Below are positions 1 through 12,267 of a DNA stretch of 64,000 nucleotides, one piece after another (the first letter of the stretch is position 1; every line of letters starts with the position of its first letter). The translations under genes were made by a program, and so were the position numbers. Under the pieces are notes generated by a model, which searched no databases, was not told where the DNA came from, and saw nothing but the letters and a program-made list of their open reading frames with translations. This DNA comes from Ciborinia camelliae (taxonomy: Eukaryota; Ascomycota; Leotiomycetes; Helotiales; Sclerotiniaceae). The stretch is taken from positions 3,147,466 through 3,211,465 of the forward strand of contig JANPYM010000003.1 in NCBI GenBank assembly GCA_025890175.1, written 5' to 3'.

Positions 1-192
1 TTCGCGAAATCCCCTCATCTTTCTTGGGTTTCCCCATCTCCTGTTTTTCTAATATTCATTTTACGACCTAGAACGTTTTTAGAAAGGTCTCTCTATTTCT
101 AACACTGAGAGGACAGTTCCCTCCGTACCATTCATTTTGTTCCTCTCCTTCTGCGGGATATTTCCAAACATACATCAATATAATCCTCAATA

Positions 193-2096
193 ATGTCAGA
201 TCTCCCTGCAAAGCAGACCATCGGTCATGATGAAGTCAGTTCCTCTCATCATACCACGCCAGCCAAACTGAGCGAAGAGGAACCATCAGATATCGGCAAC
301 GAAAAGGGTCTCGCTCCCACTCGCCCAAATCACATCGGTAGTCGAGTCTCCGAATGGGAAGCAATTCAGATCGCTGCCGCAGGTGATATGGAAACCATTG
401 ATAACGAAGTTCAAGATTTGGAAACGGAGGTTACGGCTCGAGGTAAATCTCGTTCCGACGTGTTCCAGTTGAACTTTAAAGACCCTAGACATTACACTTG
501 GTATGTACTTGATTGTCTATAGTTTTTCGAGACAATATCTAATATATATCGTATAGGTTATTAGTCGCCTTTGCCTCTATGGGAGGTCTTCTTTCCGGTA
601 TCGATCAATCTTTAATTTCTGGCGCAAATCTATACATGCCTAAATCGCTCGACCTCGACACAAGACAAATTAGTTTGGTCAGCTCTGGTGTTCCATTGGG
701 TGCTATTGGTGGTGCATTGATGCTCGGTCCTTTGAATGAGGCCGTGGGACGAAAGCAAGCTATCGTATGGTCCTTGTTTCTCTACACAGTTGGAGCAGCC
801 CTAGAAGCTGGCGCAATGAACTTTGACATGATGATGGCTGGACGTGTTATCCTCGGTCTCGGTGTTGGTCTCGAAGGTGGAACCGTCCCTGTCTACGTCG
901 CCGAATCCGTCTCACCTAAGTACCGTGGCAATCTCGTCTCCCTATACCAGTTTATGATTGCTCTTGGAGAAGTTCTCGGTTATGTCGTCGCAGCTATGTT
1001 TGTCGGGGTTAAATCTGGTGGCTGGAGATACATGTTAGGATCTTCGCTCATCTTTTCCACAGTTATGCTTGTGGGTATTCTTTTCATGCCCGAATCACCC
1101 CGTTTCCTCATGCATAAAGGCCGCACAGCCGATGCTTGGGGTGTCTGGAAACGCATTCGTGGTACAGATGAAGCTGCTCGTAAGGAATTCTTCGTCATGA
1201 AGCACTCCGTCGATTCCGAGCGTAACATGGAGGGTGCCCGCAAGAATTTTGCATGGCTCGATTTCATTACTGTTCCTCGAGCTCGTCGCGCGATCGTTTA
1301 CGCCAATATCATGATTTTCTTGGGACAATTTACTGGTATCAACGCTATCCAATATTACATGGCCACACTTATGCAACAAGTTGGGTTCAGTGATAAGGAA
1401 GCTGTATTTATGTCCCTTGTTGGTGGTGTATCTCTTCTCATCGGTACTATTCCAGCAATTCTTTACATGGAGAAGTTTGGTAGACGTTTCTGGGCTATCG
1501 CTATGCTTCCAGGTTTCTTCGTCGGTCTTGTCATTATCGGATGCTCATACTTGATTCCTCTGTCCAACAAGGCTGGCTCTCAAGGTGCTTATATCGCAGG
1601 TCTTATCATCTACGAATCGTTCTTTGGCTCCTATGCATGTCTTACCTGGGTCATTCCATCCGAGGTTTACCCAACGTACCTCCGATCCTATGGAATGGAA
1701 ACATCCGACACCATGCTCTTCCTCTGTTCTTTCCTCGTCACATACTTCTTTGCCGAGATGCAAAAAGCTATGTCCAACATTGGTCTCACCCTCGGTTTCT
1801 ATGGTGGAATTGCAGTCCTGGGTTGGTTTTATCAGGTTCTGTTCATGCCTGAGACGAAGAACAAGACGCTGGAGGAAATCGATGTTATCTTCAGTCAACC
1901 TACAAGCCAACTGGTTCAGGAGAATCTGAGAAGTAGTCTGGTTACCGCCAACGACTTTATCCATGGACGATGGGCCACGGTCTTCTCTCCCGTTTCCGAG
2001 AGCGACATCTTCAGAAAGGAGAATGGCCATAAATCCTCTGAGGGTGGAATGGGTGAAACTAAGCATGAAGAGTTGATGCGCCCAGAATCTTCGTAA
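193..2096 (+). CDS. MFS sugar/polyol transporter (sugar porter family)
   Basis: Two exons, 193-500 and 557-2096, join in frame (the TG|G codon gives Trp) to a protein of about 615 residues. The first ~100 residues are hydrophilic and predicted cytosolic, followed by about 12 hydrophobic helices. Sugar-porter signatures are visible: the PESPRF motif after helix 6, a GRR motif in the second half, and PETKNKTLEEID after the last helix. The family imports hexoses, polyols or related compounds by proton symport at the plasma membrane. The substrate cannot be fixed from sequence; a polyol or myo-inositol carrier is as likely as a hexose carrier. The long acidic N-terminal tail is longer than in most yeast hexose transporters. 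The start at 193 follows an A-rich context and begins the only long frame that splices cleanly. Confidence 0.9.
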
Positions 2097-2668
2097 GGGG
2101 TGTGATCTTGATGGCATCGTGGTTATGATGAATCATTTGAGATGGACGGGGGTGCATAATCGTTGGATCTTGACACGATGATTATATATAATGTGTGGGC
2201 CATGACGGGTGATTACATCCGGACGAGTAATGATTGATGTACAATAACAATGATATCCCTTGATTTTTAACAATTCATTATATGATTTTTTCCTCTTATG
2301 AGAGAGCCGTTCCAATCTATTCATGTTATCAATGTTCAAGTCCAGAACCACATACACAACCACCTCTGAGCATAGTTTGGCAAATTTGAGAGAACACCCA
2401 TCTTAATATCCAAGCTCATATTGAATATTCAATTGCTTTCTTTTGAAAAATCCATGGCCCACAACTATTCATAGGGAAAGTACCTAGTCACATATGGCAA
2501 GTAGTATGATGAATTCTCTAGTCAAACCACATAATCATATACCTGAGATAGGTAGACATTCACAAGGTTTCATTATCACAAACTCATGTTAAATCATGGT
2601 ACGCGTTTTAAGTAAAGTCTTCATTGCATTTCACTATCTAATAAACTTTGCTTTCTACCACCAATCCG
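2097..2668. other. intergenic, no gene seen
   Basis: AT-rich spacer holding the 3' flank of the sugar transporter. Its right end, about 2560-2660, resembles 4270-4370; both lie just downstream (on the minus strand) of a copy of the duplicated orphan gene, so the duplication includes 3' flanking DNA. Confidence 0.6.
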
Positions 2669-3627
2669 TCAGATATTTTTGCACGAGCAGGGCCCAAACA
2701 AGAACCTCTCAGAAATTTGTTCTCTTCCTATGCGGATATGATTGCCCCGATCCTTGCGTTCGTCTTCGCGTGGACGCTTGTTACTTTCATTATCCATTGC
2801 GCGAGCCGGCCCTATAGGGGGTTGTATTTCTCTTGCATCCACCTGACCAACTTCCTCCGCATTGCTTCCCATTCTACGAGCGTCACCAAGACGCGGATGG
2901 TGCGTTACAAATTGCGCATCCCCATCACGAATCGTGAATTCCCTGGGGAGATTTTGCCGTTCCAACCCATCCAGAAAACTTTCCACGTGCTGAAACTCCT
3001 CTTGCGCGGCTGCATTGTGGATGGAAATCGCCTCCAGCGTATGGCTGCGGCCAGATAATGCATGCCTCGGGGGAAAAAAGACGCTTTATTTGCACAAAGC
3101 AGTAGATGAGTGGTAGTTTGGGACACATGTCCACAATGTAGTTCACACTCATTTGCTCACAAATTGGGTTTGTTCTGCCGTGGCGGTCTTGCGTACAGTG
3201 AGGGAACGCATTATATTGCTTAAGAACACGACCATAAGATGGGACATTGTGCGTATCGATGGGCCGGGAATTGTAGGCATAACTCGAAATTGCGAAGGAT
3301 TTCCGCTGTCCAAATTGTGAGGGCGAGATTGCGGGTACATACAATCCTGGCACTGCCAGACCTGGAGTTGTTGCTCGGATATTGCGCTGGTCGATTGCTC
3401 GATTGTTCGTCGACGATCGGAAGATGTTGCTGAAAGAATTGGAGAGCCATTTGGATTTTCTTCTTTGATTGCAGTACTTCTTGCAGGTTCTGGAGCTGCT
3501 GGTTCTGGTTCTGGCGAAGCGATCGTTCCGTTCTTCACATTGCCTTTCTCTTTTGGGACATTACTAGATTTGCCAAAGCTCAGTTTGAGGAATGGCTGAA
3601 AGAACTCGTTGGAGTCTTCAGCAGGCC
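2669..3627 (-). pseudogene. frame-broken tandem copy of the orphan gene at 4521-5572
   Basis: Minus-strand frames here match the neighbouring orphan protein in the same order. HNVPSYGRVLKQ aligns with DNIPPYGRLLKP, CIIWP is shared exactly, VESFLDGLE corresponds to LKRFLNWLQ, and the basic tail NKRPREDERKDRG corresponds to SRKRPRVDEVDDRG. These pieces lie in different frames: one shift falls at about 3230-3260 and another near 3046, just after CIIWP. A splice-acceptor-like CTATAG|GGCC at 3627 mirrors the exon 2 acceptor of the intact copy. No counterpart of exon 1 was found upstream. I read this as a decayed copy that lost its first exon; a gene with unrecognised introns is less likely. Confidence 0.65.
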
Positions 3628-4364
3628 CTATAAAAGTTCGTTAAGTCGCAGGACATCACAATCACAAACATAAAGCCGCATAACATAAGAATTAGACATT
3701 TCACAAAACTTTAGCCATCGTCACATATGGTTTTCTTTATCGTAACGATATGGCTGAACTTTGAGTGCCGTGAGTTCTGGTGCTGCCAATGGGCGGTCTA
3801 GGCATTAGGTTACGATTAACCATCGAAACTCACACATTGGTCTGGTATAGTTGTGGATTCTTTGTTTGCCCGCCAACAATATTGAGATACGGGGCCCGCT
3901 AGGCTTTCCGTGGGTTGAACGGCTAATATATTATTGGACGGGAATCCTAGATGAGCCTCAAAGTTCAAACCTCAATTCACCTGGGAAGAGGCTCGACTTC
4001 GATTTTGGAAACAGACGCTCCAAATTCATTATTCTTTTATATTTAACCTCAAATTTCAAGCCTCAACTTTTAAACGGGCCCTCACAGGTCCCCCCATAAA
4101 CTTAGGTGGGGATTATTTTAGCCAATCAACAAGCAGGCATGCGTTGGGAATTGAATTTTACCTATTCTGTTAATGACGGTTTGTTGACAGCAGGTGTTTC
4201 TGAACCTGACTCGCCCCGCCCGTTGACAGTAGTGGTTTATATGGCAAGTTGTATAAAGTTAACAATAGCTATACAATTACAATCATCACAACTTCACGTT
4301 TAATCAATGTACGCATTTCAAGGTCTTCATTGATTTGTAGAACTATTGCTAATAAACCTTGCTC
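3628..4364. other. spacer between the two orphan-gene copies
   Basis: No supported gene. The right part, about 4270-4364, is similar to 2560-2660 and is the 3' flank of the intact copy. Short open frames on the plus strand lack recognisable content. Confidence 0.5.
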
Positions 4365-4490
4365 TCTGCGACCTTAACTATTTAATTCACCTTGCTATTT
4401 AACGGGCTTTGCTCTCTGAACCTTAAGAACTTTGCATCCAATTCACTTTGCTCTGTAACATCTTGCTCTGCAGCACCAATTCACTTACCT
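4365..4490. repeat. imperfect short tandem repeats (CTTTGCTCTG-like)
   Basis: Words of the type CTTTGCTCT/CTTGCTCT and AATTCAC recur about five times in roughly 120 bases. They sit just past the 3' end of the intact orphan gene. The decayed copy has only one such word at the matching place, so the array seems to have expanded after duplication. Confidence 0.5.
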
Positions 4491-4520
4491 GTTATACGAG
4501 CCGGGCTCGTAAAAACCCGC

Positions 4521-5572
4521 TCACAGGTTCTGTCTCTTGCTGTAACTATCTGATCGTCCTCGGTCATCGACTTCGTCAACACGGGGACGCTTGCGGCTTC
4601 CATCTCTCGTGTCTCCATCTCTTGCTATATCCTCCCCGCTTCTTTCTGTTACCCTACGACGAACACGACGTGGATGGGTCTTTTCAAATTGTTTATATCT
4701 ATCGCAAATACCGTCCAACAACGAATAATGCTCATCGCCCTGCAGCCAATTCAGGAAGCGCTTCAGATATTGCAACTCTTCAAGCAGTGCTGGGGAAAAC
4801 GTATTGGGCTTGTAAGTTGGCCAGATAATGCAATATTTGGTTTCCAGATGCTTTGGTTGTTCCTTCATTACCCGCTTCAGATGTAACTTGCAGAATTGAA
4901 GTTTGACCACAGAACTCATATCCAAATCATATTCGAACGATCTGTCACCACGATGATCACTGGATGGGGTTGCTACACCAGTAAAAAGTAGAAATACCTT
5001 GCTTGGCTTGAGCAAACGACCATAAGGAGGGATGTTGTCCTTGCTCACTGGTAAATTTGCGGAGAAAGAGCTTGCGAAGGCTTCACCATCAGGAGCAATT
5101 GCCGAGAGTCTTGAGCCTTTTGCTGAGGTAGAGGATGGATTTGCTGTGGAAGAGGAATCTCGAGGTGGTGTTGGTTCTTCGACGTCTTGACTTGCTGACT
5201 GTTGTAGTTTCGTAGCAACTGCTTCGACTTGCACATTGCGATTTTCTCGAGCTGAAGGAGCAACTGCTTCGCCATACAAATTGCGATCACCAATGAGCTC
5301 TTGCCTAACAGCAGCAGGCGCTTTATCCGGCCCTAGAAATCCACCTCAGTTCTCAATCGAAAGTAGAAAGTGAATGAAAAAGATAACTGACATTGTTCCT
5401 TGCACATGTGCTCTGGTATTTCTATCTCAATCTCCACCTTGATCTTTGCATTGCCATTCCGTCTATAGTCTTGCTCTGCCGTGGCAAAGCGTTCATCCCA
5501 ATTGCCGAAGAGACGATCGATTGCTAGACCGGCGACATACTTGCGACACTTCACCGATTCTATATGTCCCAT
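4521..5572 (-). CDS. orphan protein, intact member of a tandem pair
   Basis: Two exons, 5572-5392 and 5332-4521, with a 59-nt intron (GTCAGT...CTAG), give about 330 residues. An upstream in-frame ATG at 5722 would add 50 residues including five consecutive His. I preferred 5572 because the added part looks like untranslated low-complexity sequence. No domain was recognised. The middle is Ser/Thr-rich and probably disordered; the C-terminal third holds a CIIWP motif, a Leu-rich helical stretch (LLEELQYLKRFLNWLQ) and a very basic Arg/Asp-rich tail that could bind nucleic acid or act as a nuclear signal (inference). A decayed paralogue lies downstream on the same strand. Function unknown. Confidence 0.65.
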
Positions 5573-6656
5573 CGCCACGTTGTCCAAAGCTGTTGAAATT
5601 GCTGATATTTGGAATGATTTTAGTGAGGTAGATGACTTAGATGGCGGATGGTGATGGTGATGGATTGTTGATATTGGAGGAAAGATCTTAGAATCAATAA
5701 CTAGGTAGGAAAAGAAAAACAATGATCCTAATTAAAATTGTGTACGCTTCAAAAAATTTCGACGCTAGTCGCCTCAAGAAATTGAGGTGAATCTTGAGTG
5801 AAGTTAGGGGTAAAACGGCGTTAGCCGAAAAATAAGACAACAAAACCGACAGTATGCCCCAATTGCTTGTTCTCCCGCTAGACGTATATATATTTCGTAC
5901 TCTCGTTATTTGGATTATTGTCGGGATAATCATGTGATATGAGGGTGCTGTACCACTAGCGCCACGCTAGTGATACAGTATATACGCGCATGATTCAACC
6001 CAAAGTGTAGTTTAGAAAAACAAGCCAAAATACAATATACAGTGTGAACACTATACCCGTAGTACTATTCATCTTCAGCATTCCCCATTGTGATACCAGC
6101 AATTAAGGTATATCTAGAGGGACCAACAGCAGACGAACGGATCTATGAACCTCTTTCAAACATCCATAAATTCTAATTAATCCAAGCCAGTATTCTTTCT
6201 CAAACCAATAATCTAAGTGTCTGATCTGTAATGAATCATTTAATCAAATAATAAAATGCACAGAGAAACATCCAAACAATATTGTGCCACTACTCAACTT
6301 TCATATCATTCCATGAGTCCAGTCCGTACACCCACTATTGGATCCACGACACATCATGATCACAAGTACAAGCGTAGGAATACAGACAGCCACTTCAATC
6401 ATACAAAAAGAAAAGAGGAACATTTTCATAAACATCTATTCTGCTCCCCTAAGAACATTGAAGAGTGAAAAACAAGACTTAAGGGAAGGGTATCAAACGA
6501 CCATGCCGCTTCTCGCTCTGCTGGCAAAGAAAATAGGCCAGTCGCATATATCGTACCATATTATCGTACAGGATTTTTCTTTCATTTAACATTCATGCTT
6601 GTGCTCATCCATCCATCCTGATCTCTCGTGTCATCCCTTCAATTTCGTATCAATAC
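5573..6656. other. intergenic between orphan gene and RhoGAP gene
   Basis: Contains the upstream region of the orphan gene, a strong hairpin (5948-5978) and the 3' flank of the RhoGAP gene. Open frames at 6256-6589 look like chance frames in 3'-flanking AT-rich sequence. Confidence 0.5.
5948..5978. repeat. 14-bp near-perfect inverted repeat with 3-nt loop
   Basis: Left arm CTGTACCACTAGCG and right arm CGCTAGTGATACAG pair at 13 of 14 positions around CCA. It lies about 375 bases upstream of the preferred start of the orphan gene. It may be a hairpin, a dyad operator or a terminal piece of a small inverted-repeat element; sequence alone does not decide. Confidence 0.6.
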
Positions 6657-9520
6657 CTAATCGTCCATAGGCTTATCCTCCAAACTAACCCCAACCTTTT
6701 GCTCTGCAGCTGGTGGTTCCGGCACCTCACCGATGCTTCCTACACTTTCTCTATTACCCCCCGCCACCATATCGAAATTCTTACTCATCCTCGCAACATT
6801 CCCATAAGGCTTTCTTCCTATGCTATTTCTCGACATTTGGCCGCTTCGCCCTAAACTATTTCTCTTCTCCACAGACGGGAAACTAGTCCTCTTTTCTAGA
6901 TTGACTTCTTCCATTATATCTACAGACCCGGGCATATATGTGGCGCTTGTAACGCTAGCCTCGGTTCCATTTGTTAGTTGGGATAAAGGAGATGGTTTCG
7001 GTTCAACAACTGGACTAGCTTCTGCTGACGATGGGACTTCGAGACTCTGTCTTACACTACCTCTCGAATTTCTTGCCGAATCATTTGTAGCTGTAGGAGA
7101 GGTTTGTACCGGGAATCGTGTCTCAGCTGCAGGCGGTCCTGAACTTCTCTCTCTGCGATGGCCACGTGCATTTGGGGCAGGGCTAGGACCGCGACTTCTA
7201 CCTCCTCCTGCTGCGATAATGGCTTTTTGTCTGGCTTCCATGTTGGCTCGTCGGTTACTTTCATCGGTGCTGATAGCTCTAGGTCTTCTGGTATCAATAT
7301 TTGAAGCAGAATTGATCGATGAAGCTCGCTTGAGTTCAGAGAAGATGGCTTCTTTGTGGGCAAAGAGATCGCGGATCAGACGGTATGAGTATCTTTCTTC
7401 CATGGTCATTGAGGTTTCAGTTTTTGGACGAAGGATACATGGAGCAAGGATTGTCGCGAGTTCAGAGATATAGGCCTCATCAGCTGAAGTTAGTTCAATC
7501 AATCTTGTGAAATGCGTCATGAGGGCGTCCAGAGTAGCTATGTTGGATAATCTGAGTTGACTGAGAGTATTTTGTAGAACTGAGATTCGAGCAGAATCGG
7601 TAGATTCGGATGCTGGCGTTGAATAAATTGTTTTCATAATTTCGTAAACGTGAGATGACACTAAAGAATCTATGACAAGGCGTTAGTTGAGGTAATGCCT
7701 CATGAAATAGTCAAGAGGGTTAGACTTACCTGGTAATTCCAGTAAATATAATTTAAGAACGCTTGCAATGATAGGAACTTCAAATGGATCCAAGGTTTCA
7801 ATGGGGAATGGTTTTCCAGTATTGAGAACACTTCGTACTCGATGAGTCTGATGAAGGGGAACATCAACCAACCAAACACTTCTCCTAGCTGGATCGCCTT
7901 CAAGATCAGGATATCTGTTGTCGAGGAAGGTGAGAATAGTTGTAATTATGACTGGTACCCTCTTTCTATCTCCTCGAGCCCGGGCTTCCAAATCGACACC
8001 GAAAGTTTGTTCGTCCGCAGAGTTGTAGTAATTTTCATAGACGATAACTTTTGGCGCAAAACCACCAGTGCGATAATTTTCGAGAAGATATCGCAGATCT
8101 CCGAGAGGTTGTACGGTTTCTTGGTAGAGCATCATCTTGTCCACCGTGGATTGTAGACTAGGAATGACGTTGCTAATCGTTCCAGAGAAGTCGAGAATAA
8201 TGGTCTTGATAGCCTTGAGTCTGTCAAGCTCACAGCGTTCCAAATATCGCAAATGTTCGAAGATGGCTTCCTCCAGTTGACATCGCAAATGATCTAATTT
8301 CCTAACACCTTGCTTATATCTCTCATCTGCTTCTGCAGCTTCCCTACGGAGACGATCGCCTGCGGTCTCGTTTGGATATGGATTATTCAAAGGATTCCAG
8401 CCAGCCAAGTATTCAGAAACTGATCCACCGACAGGAGATTCTGCGGAGTCAGAGTTGGAGACCATAGATAAAGTGCGGCCAGGGGCTAGCTTCTTTTCGG
8501 GGACTCCTGTCAACTGGAAACCCTTTGGTCGCCATTGGTAGAACATCTTGGAACTGTTTGCGAAAATATTGCCGACATTTCCAATCAATCGTAGAAAGCC
8601 ATGAGATACCAAATCCTGTCCAATACGTTCGGCATGACTTATACTCGTTGCTCCCATATATTTCTGAAAGTATTCCACTATATCTGCGCCAGATGTTGTA
8701 TTTTGATATGTGCCCAAGATTGGAACTTTAGTATCGACCAGCTTAATTGTTTGTAAAAGGTGTGTCATAATCTTCTTGACCTGTTCCAAGGGATAGATCT
8801 CGTCACCAATTTCCATGGACGGTTCATCCTCTTCTTCATCCTTATCGCTGACCTTAATCTCTGGAATCTTGGCCTTCGGACTGGTTTCCGGATCCTGGAA
8901 AGCAAGTTTGTTCTCCTCCTCAATATCTTCTACTAATCGGCACTTATTAAAGTAATGACTTCGTAATTTCTTGACCAACTCTGCTTGTTTGTCGTGAAGC
9001 TTTATTCGCGCCTGGAGATCGTCTTGTGAATTTTGGACTCGATTTTCATGTGCATCACACCAGCGCGTAAAGGGGGCTACAACGAGATCTCGAATACTTT
9101 GTGCGATTTTGCGGTGACTTTTTGAAGCTTCTTCCATCTCCGTCCGTACTCCATCGTATGCCTATATTTTGTCAGAAAGTAGCCCCTCAAACCAATAAAC
9201 AGAGCTCTTCAATACCTTTCGAACGCTTGCTCCATCATCTCTCCCAAAACCTCCTGTTATTTTATCCGCTGCCGATCCGATCTCTCCTAATTTCATACCA
9301 TAGACATCTTCGGCTTCCGCTCGCATTCGCGCAATGGTAAGAACTTGTTGATTTTCAGCGACACCTTGCTGCAGTTTGCCGAATAAAACACCAAGACCTA
9401 TTTGGATGAAAAGTATTAATGTAAATGGATGCAGAAAAGGATGTGCACATTCTGCAGAGAAAGCCCCTTACCTCCAGCATAATCCCCAGACCAAAACGAA
9501 TCCGCAAAATTGGGCGCCAT
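6657..9520 (-). CDS. Rgd2-type F-BAR/DEP/RhoGAP protein
   Basis: Four exons (9520-9472, 9397-9216, 9161-7730, 7669-6657) join in frame to about 891 residues. The N-terminus and a coiled region at roughly residues 335-440 together look like an F-BAR (FCH) membrane-binding module, with a DEP domain at about 205-290 inserted between them. A RhoGAP domain follows at about 465-670 and a Ser/Pro-rich disordered tail ends the protein. This is the architecture of budding-yeast Rgd2, a GAP acting on Cdc42 and Rho5 at sites of polarised growth. The segment that should carry the catalytic arginine finger reads VWLVDVPLHQTHRVR, with no arginine at the usual position, so GAP activity is uncertain. Exon 1 encodes only 16 residues plus one base. 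Confidence 0.85.
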
Positions 9521-10569
9521 TATTATGTACTCTATCGTTGATTCGTGGCTTCAATAGTAGGGATTATTGTATTCGTAATTACTCCGAAGGTTAAGCAAAA
9601 CAAAGAGGTGGTATTTCTGATTGTAGAAATGTATTTTGTTGAACGAATGACAGATTTAATGTTGAAGTTTATGGGTAACAAAAAAGCTGGCAGGAAATAG
9701 AAGGATTGCGGATTCAGTGTGCAAGGGCCTTTCGACGAGGTTGGCCGTTGTTGATCTCGTTCTCGTTTACCCGGGGGTTTCAGAATTTGGAGGGATGGGT
9801 GAATGAATGGGGTGAAGTTATCACCAAGGTCCACGTCCAACAGGTCAGGTCGTTGGGTATGGTATGTTGGGTATGATTGATTAGTTGTGTTTTGATTGAT
9901 TGATGGGTAATGGGGGTTTGGGTAGGTATGTATGTAAAGAACTCAAGAGGAAGAGGAAGAGGAAGAGGAAGCGGACGATGAGGACGACGAGGAGTTTGTA
10001 AGAGGTTATAATATCACAAGAAGATGAGTAATATCGAATCGAATCGAATTATATTATATTTTATTATAAAATTAAACTTCTCTTCTCTTTAAGGTACGGG
10101 TATCAAAAAATTTAATATACGAGTAAATGTTATTTTCAGACTACTTGAATTTGATTTCTTGAATTTCGCGGAGGTGACGCGCAGGGACTACCCAAGTGAC
10201 ATCCAATAAAAACTTCACTTGATGCCTTAAATATAAGGAAACACAAAGGCAAACTAGAGCTAAGCCCCAAAAATAGCCAAATCAGGAGAATCCATAGATC
10301 CATTTCCGGGAATCCATTAAAGGGGCTTAGCGCATTTATGCCAATGCACTGGTGTGACTGGGTCAAACTGGGGAACAAAAGTCTTGGCGTAGAAAGAGGA
10401 AATGAGATGAACATAAACATGTCATCTCATCACTGTCATGTCATGTCATGCCATGTCATGTGATTATTCTTATCTAAAGACCTCGGGATTGAGGGAGGTA
10501 AGTTACATCAGAGAGTCACAGAAAGACATCATTTGCTTCAACATCTAAAACATCTCCTCTCACATAATC
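9521..10569. other. divergent intergenic region with simple repeats
   Basis: Lies between the RhoGAP gene (minus) and the dipeptidase gene (plus), so it should hold both promoters. It contains TGATT runs near 9875-9905, a GAGGAA run at 9950-9975, and CATGT words at 10420-10460. No gene seen. Confidence 0.5.
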
Positions 10570-12267
10570 ATGCCTTATACTGAGAATGATCATCTATTAC
10601 CAAGAGATAAACCATCGCCAGAGATCAAGGGTTTAAGACGTCAAAATATCAATGATGTAGAACAGCATGATAACCGTGATCGCTTTGAGACACCCACTGG
10701 TCGTGGAAAAAGACCATTCACTGATTTGATGGCTGTGGTTTTGGGACTATGTTCTACGCTTATCCTTACAATGTTAATTTTGCCAGATTGCTTGATCGAT
10801 GGCATATTTCATCATGGTTGGCCTTTTGGACATCAAGAACCACAGACAATTGGAGAGAGAGTCAATAGGATTTTGTCAGAAACACCACTCATAGGTATGG
10901 TCTTCTCTGAGAAGATAAACTCTCAATCAACTTGGCAGCTCGACTAACAAAATCTAGACGGTCACAATGACCTTGCAATTACTATACGATCCATCTACAA
11001 AAATCACATCTACGATGAGAAGTTCACCGATGTATTTGAAAATGGTGGGATGGCTTATCACGTGGACCTTCCTCGATTGAAGACTGGAAAGAATGGAGGT
11101 GCTTTTTGGAGTGCATTTGCTCCATGTCCTTCAAATTGGAGTGATTTTTCCAATGAGAATTACGGTCCTTGTTAGTGGTGTTTTTGATGACGTTTTGATT
11201 GCCCTTGCACCCCCTTTTCCTATTCCTCTCCTCTCGTCTCTCTCTCTTTTTTTATCGATCCCATTCTCCATTTCACAATTCTGTCTTCTTATGTATTCAG
11301 AAGGTTTGAAATGACTCAAACATCTAATTGACTTTCTAATCCAGCCGTTGCCTTTACCTTAACCCAACTTGATCTCCTCTCTCGTCTCCAAGCAGCCTAC
11401 CCCTCCCACTTCTCACTTCCCGGAAATAGCAGCACAGCCTTGACTGCTTTCCAAAACAACCAATTGATTTCACCTTTTATAATCGAAGGTCTTCACCAAA
11501 TTGGAAATTCCCTGTCTAACCTCCGCCTGTACTACAGCCTAGGAGTTCGCTATGCAACCTTGACACATAATTGTCACAACCGCTATGCAGACGCCGCACT
11601 AGTTGAGCTCCCTGGAGGTGATATCGAGAAATCTACACCTCACTGGGGAGGTGTGTCCCCCGCTGGTCGTCAACTCATACATGAGATGAATCGATTAGGG
11701 ATGATTGTCGATCTATCACATACTAGTCAAGACACGATGCGTTCCGTTCTGGGTTGGGGCGCTGACTGGCCGGGAAGTCTTGCTCCCGTAATTTTCAGCC
11801 ATTCATCTGCCTATGCGGTATGCCCTCATCCACGAAATGTTCCTGATGATATTCTACAACTCGTCAAGAAGCGCAATTCTCTCGTCATGGTCAATTTTTC
11901 CCCGGATTTCGTATCATGCGTTGCGAATGCATCCAATACAAATGGGCTTCCAGACTTCTATCCAAAGAACTCAACATTAGAGCACGTCGCAAAACACGTC
12001 ATGCACATTGGCGATCTCATCGGCTATGATCACGTGGGGTTTGGAAGCGATTTTGATGGTATACCAAATACACCAGAGGGGTTGGACGATGTAAGCAAAT
12101 TTCCGGACCTGGTAGCTGAGCTTCTCAAACAAGGGGTTAGTGACAAAGATGCTGCAAAGGTAGTAGGCGGTAATGTTTTGAGAGTTTGGAAGGATGTTGA
12201 TGAGCTTGCTGCACAGTTGCAGGCGAAGGGCGAAAAACCTCTTGAGGATGATGATGTTGTTGTCTGA
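10570..12267 (+). CDS. membrane dipeptidase, peptidase family M19
   Basis: Exons 10570-10894, 10958-11170 and 11345-12267 give about 486 residues. A single hydrophobic segment near residues 52-75 makes a type II membrane anchor. The catalytic domain then starts with the zinc-ligand motif DGHNDL, which spans the first splice junction. Further family landmarks are FIIEGLHQIG with the bridging glutamate, the zinc-ligand histidines in DLSHTS and FSHSSAY, and HVGFGSDFDGI near the end. The family hydrolyses dipeptides, including ones with D-residues at the C-terminal side, with two zinc ions. All expected metal ligands appear present. The fungal role is probably extracellular or vacuolar peptide use (inference). 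The second intron is 174 nt, longer than usual here. Confidence 0.9.

Noticed and set aside
6820..7473. 217-residue plus-strand frame
   Set aside because: Antisense shadow of the Ser/Pro-rich tail of the RhoGAP gene.
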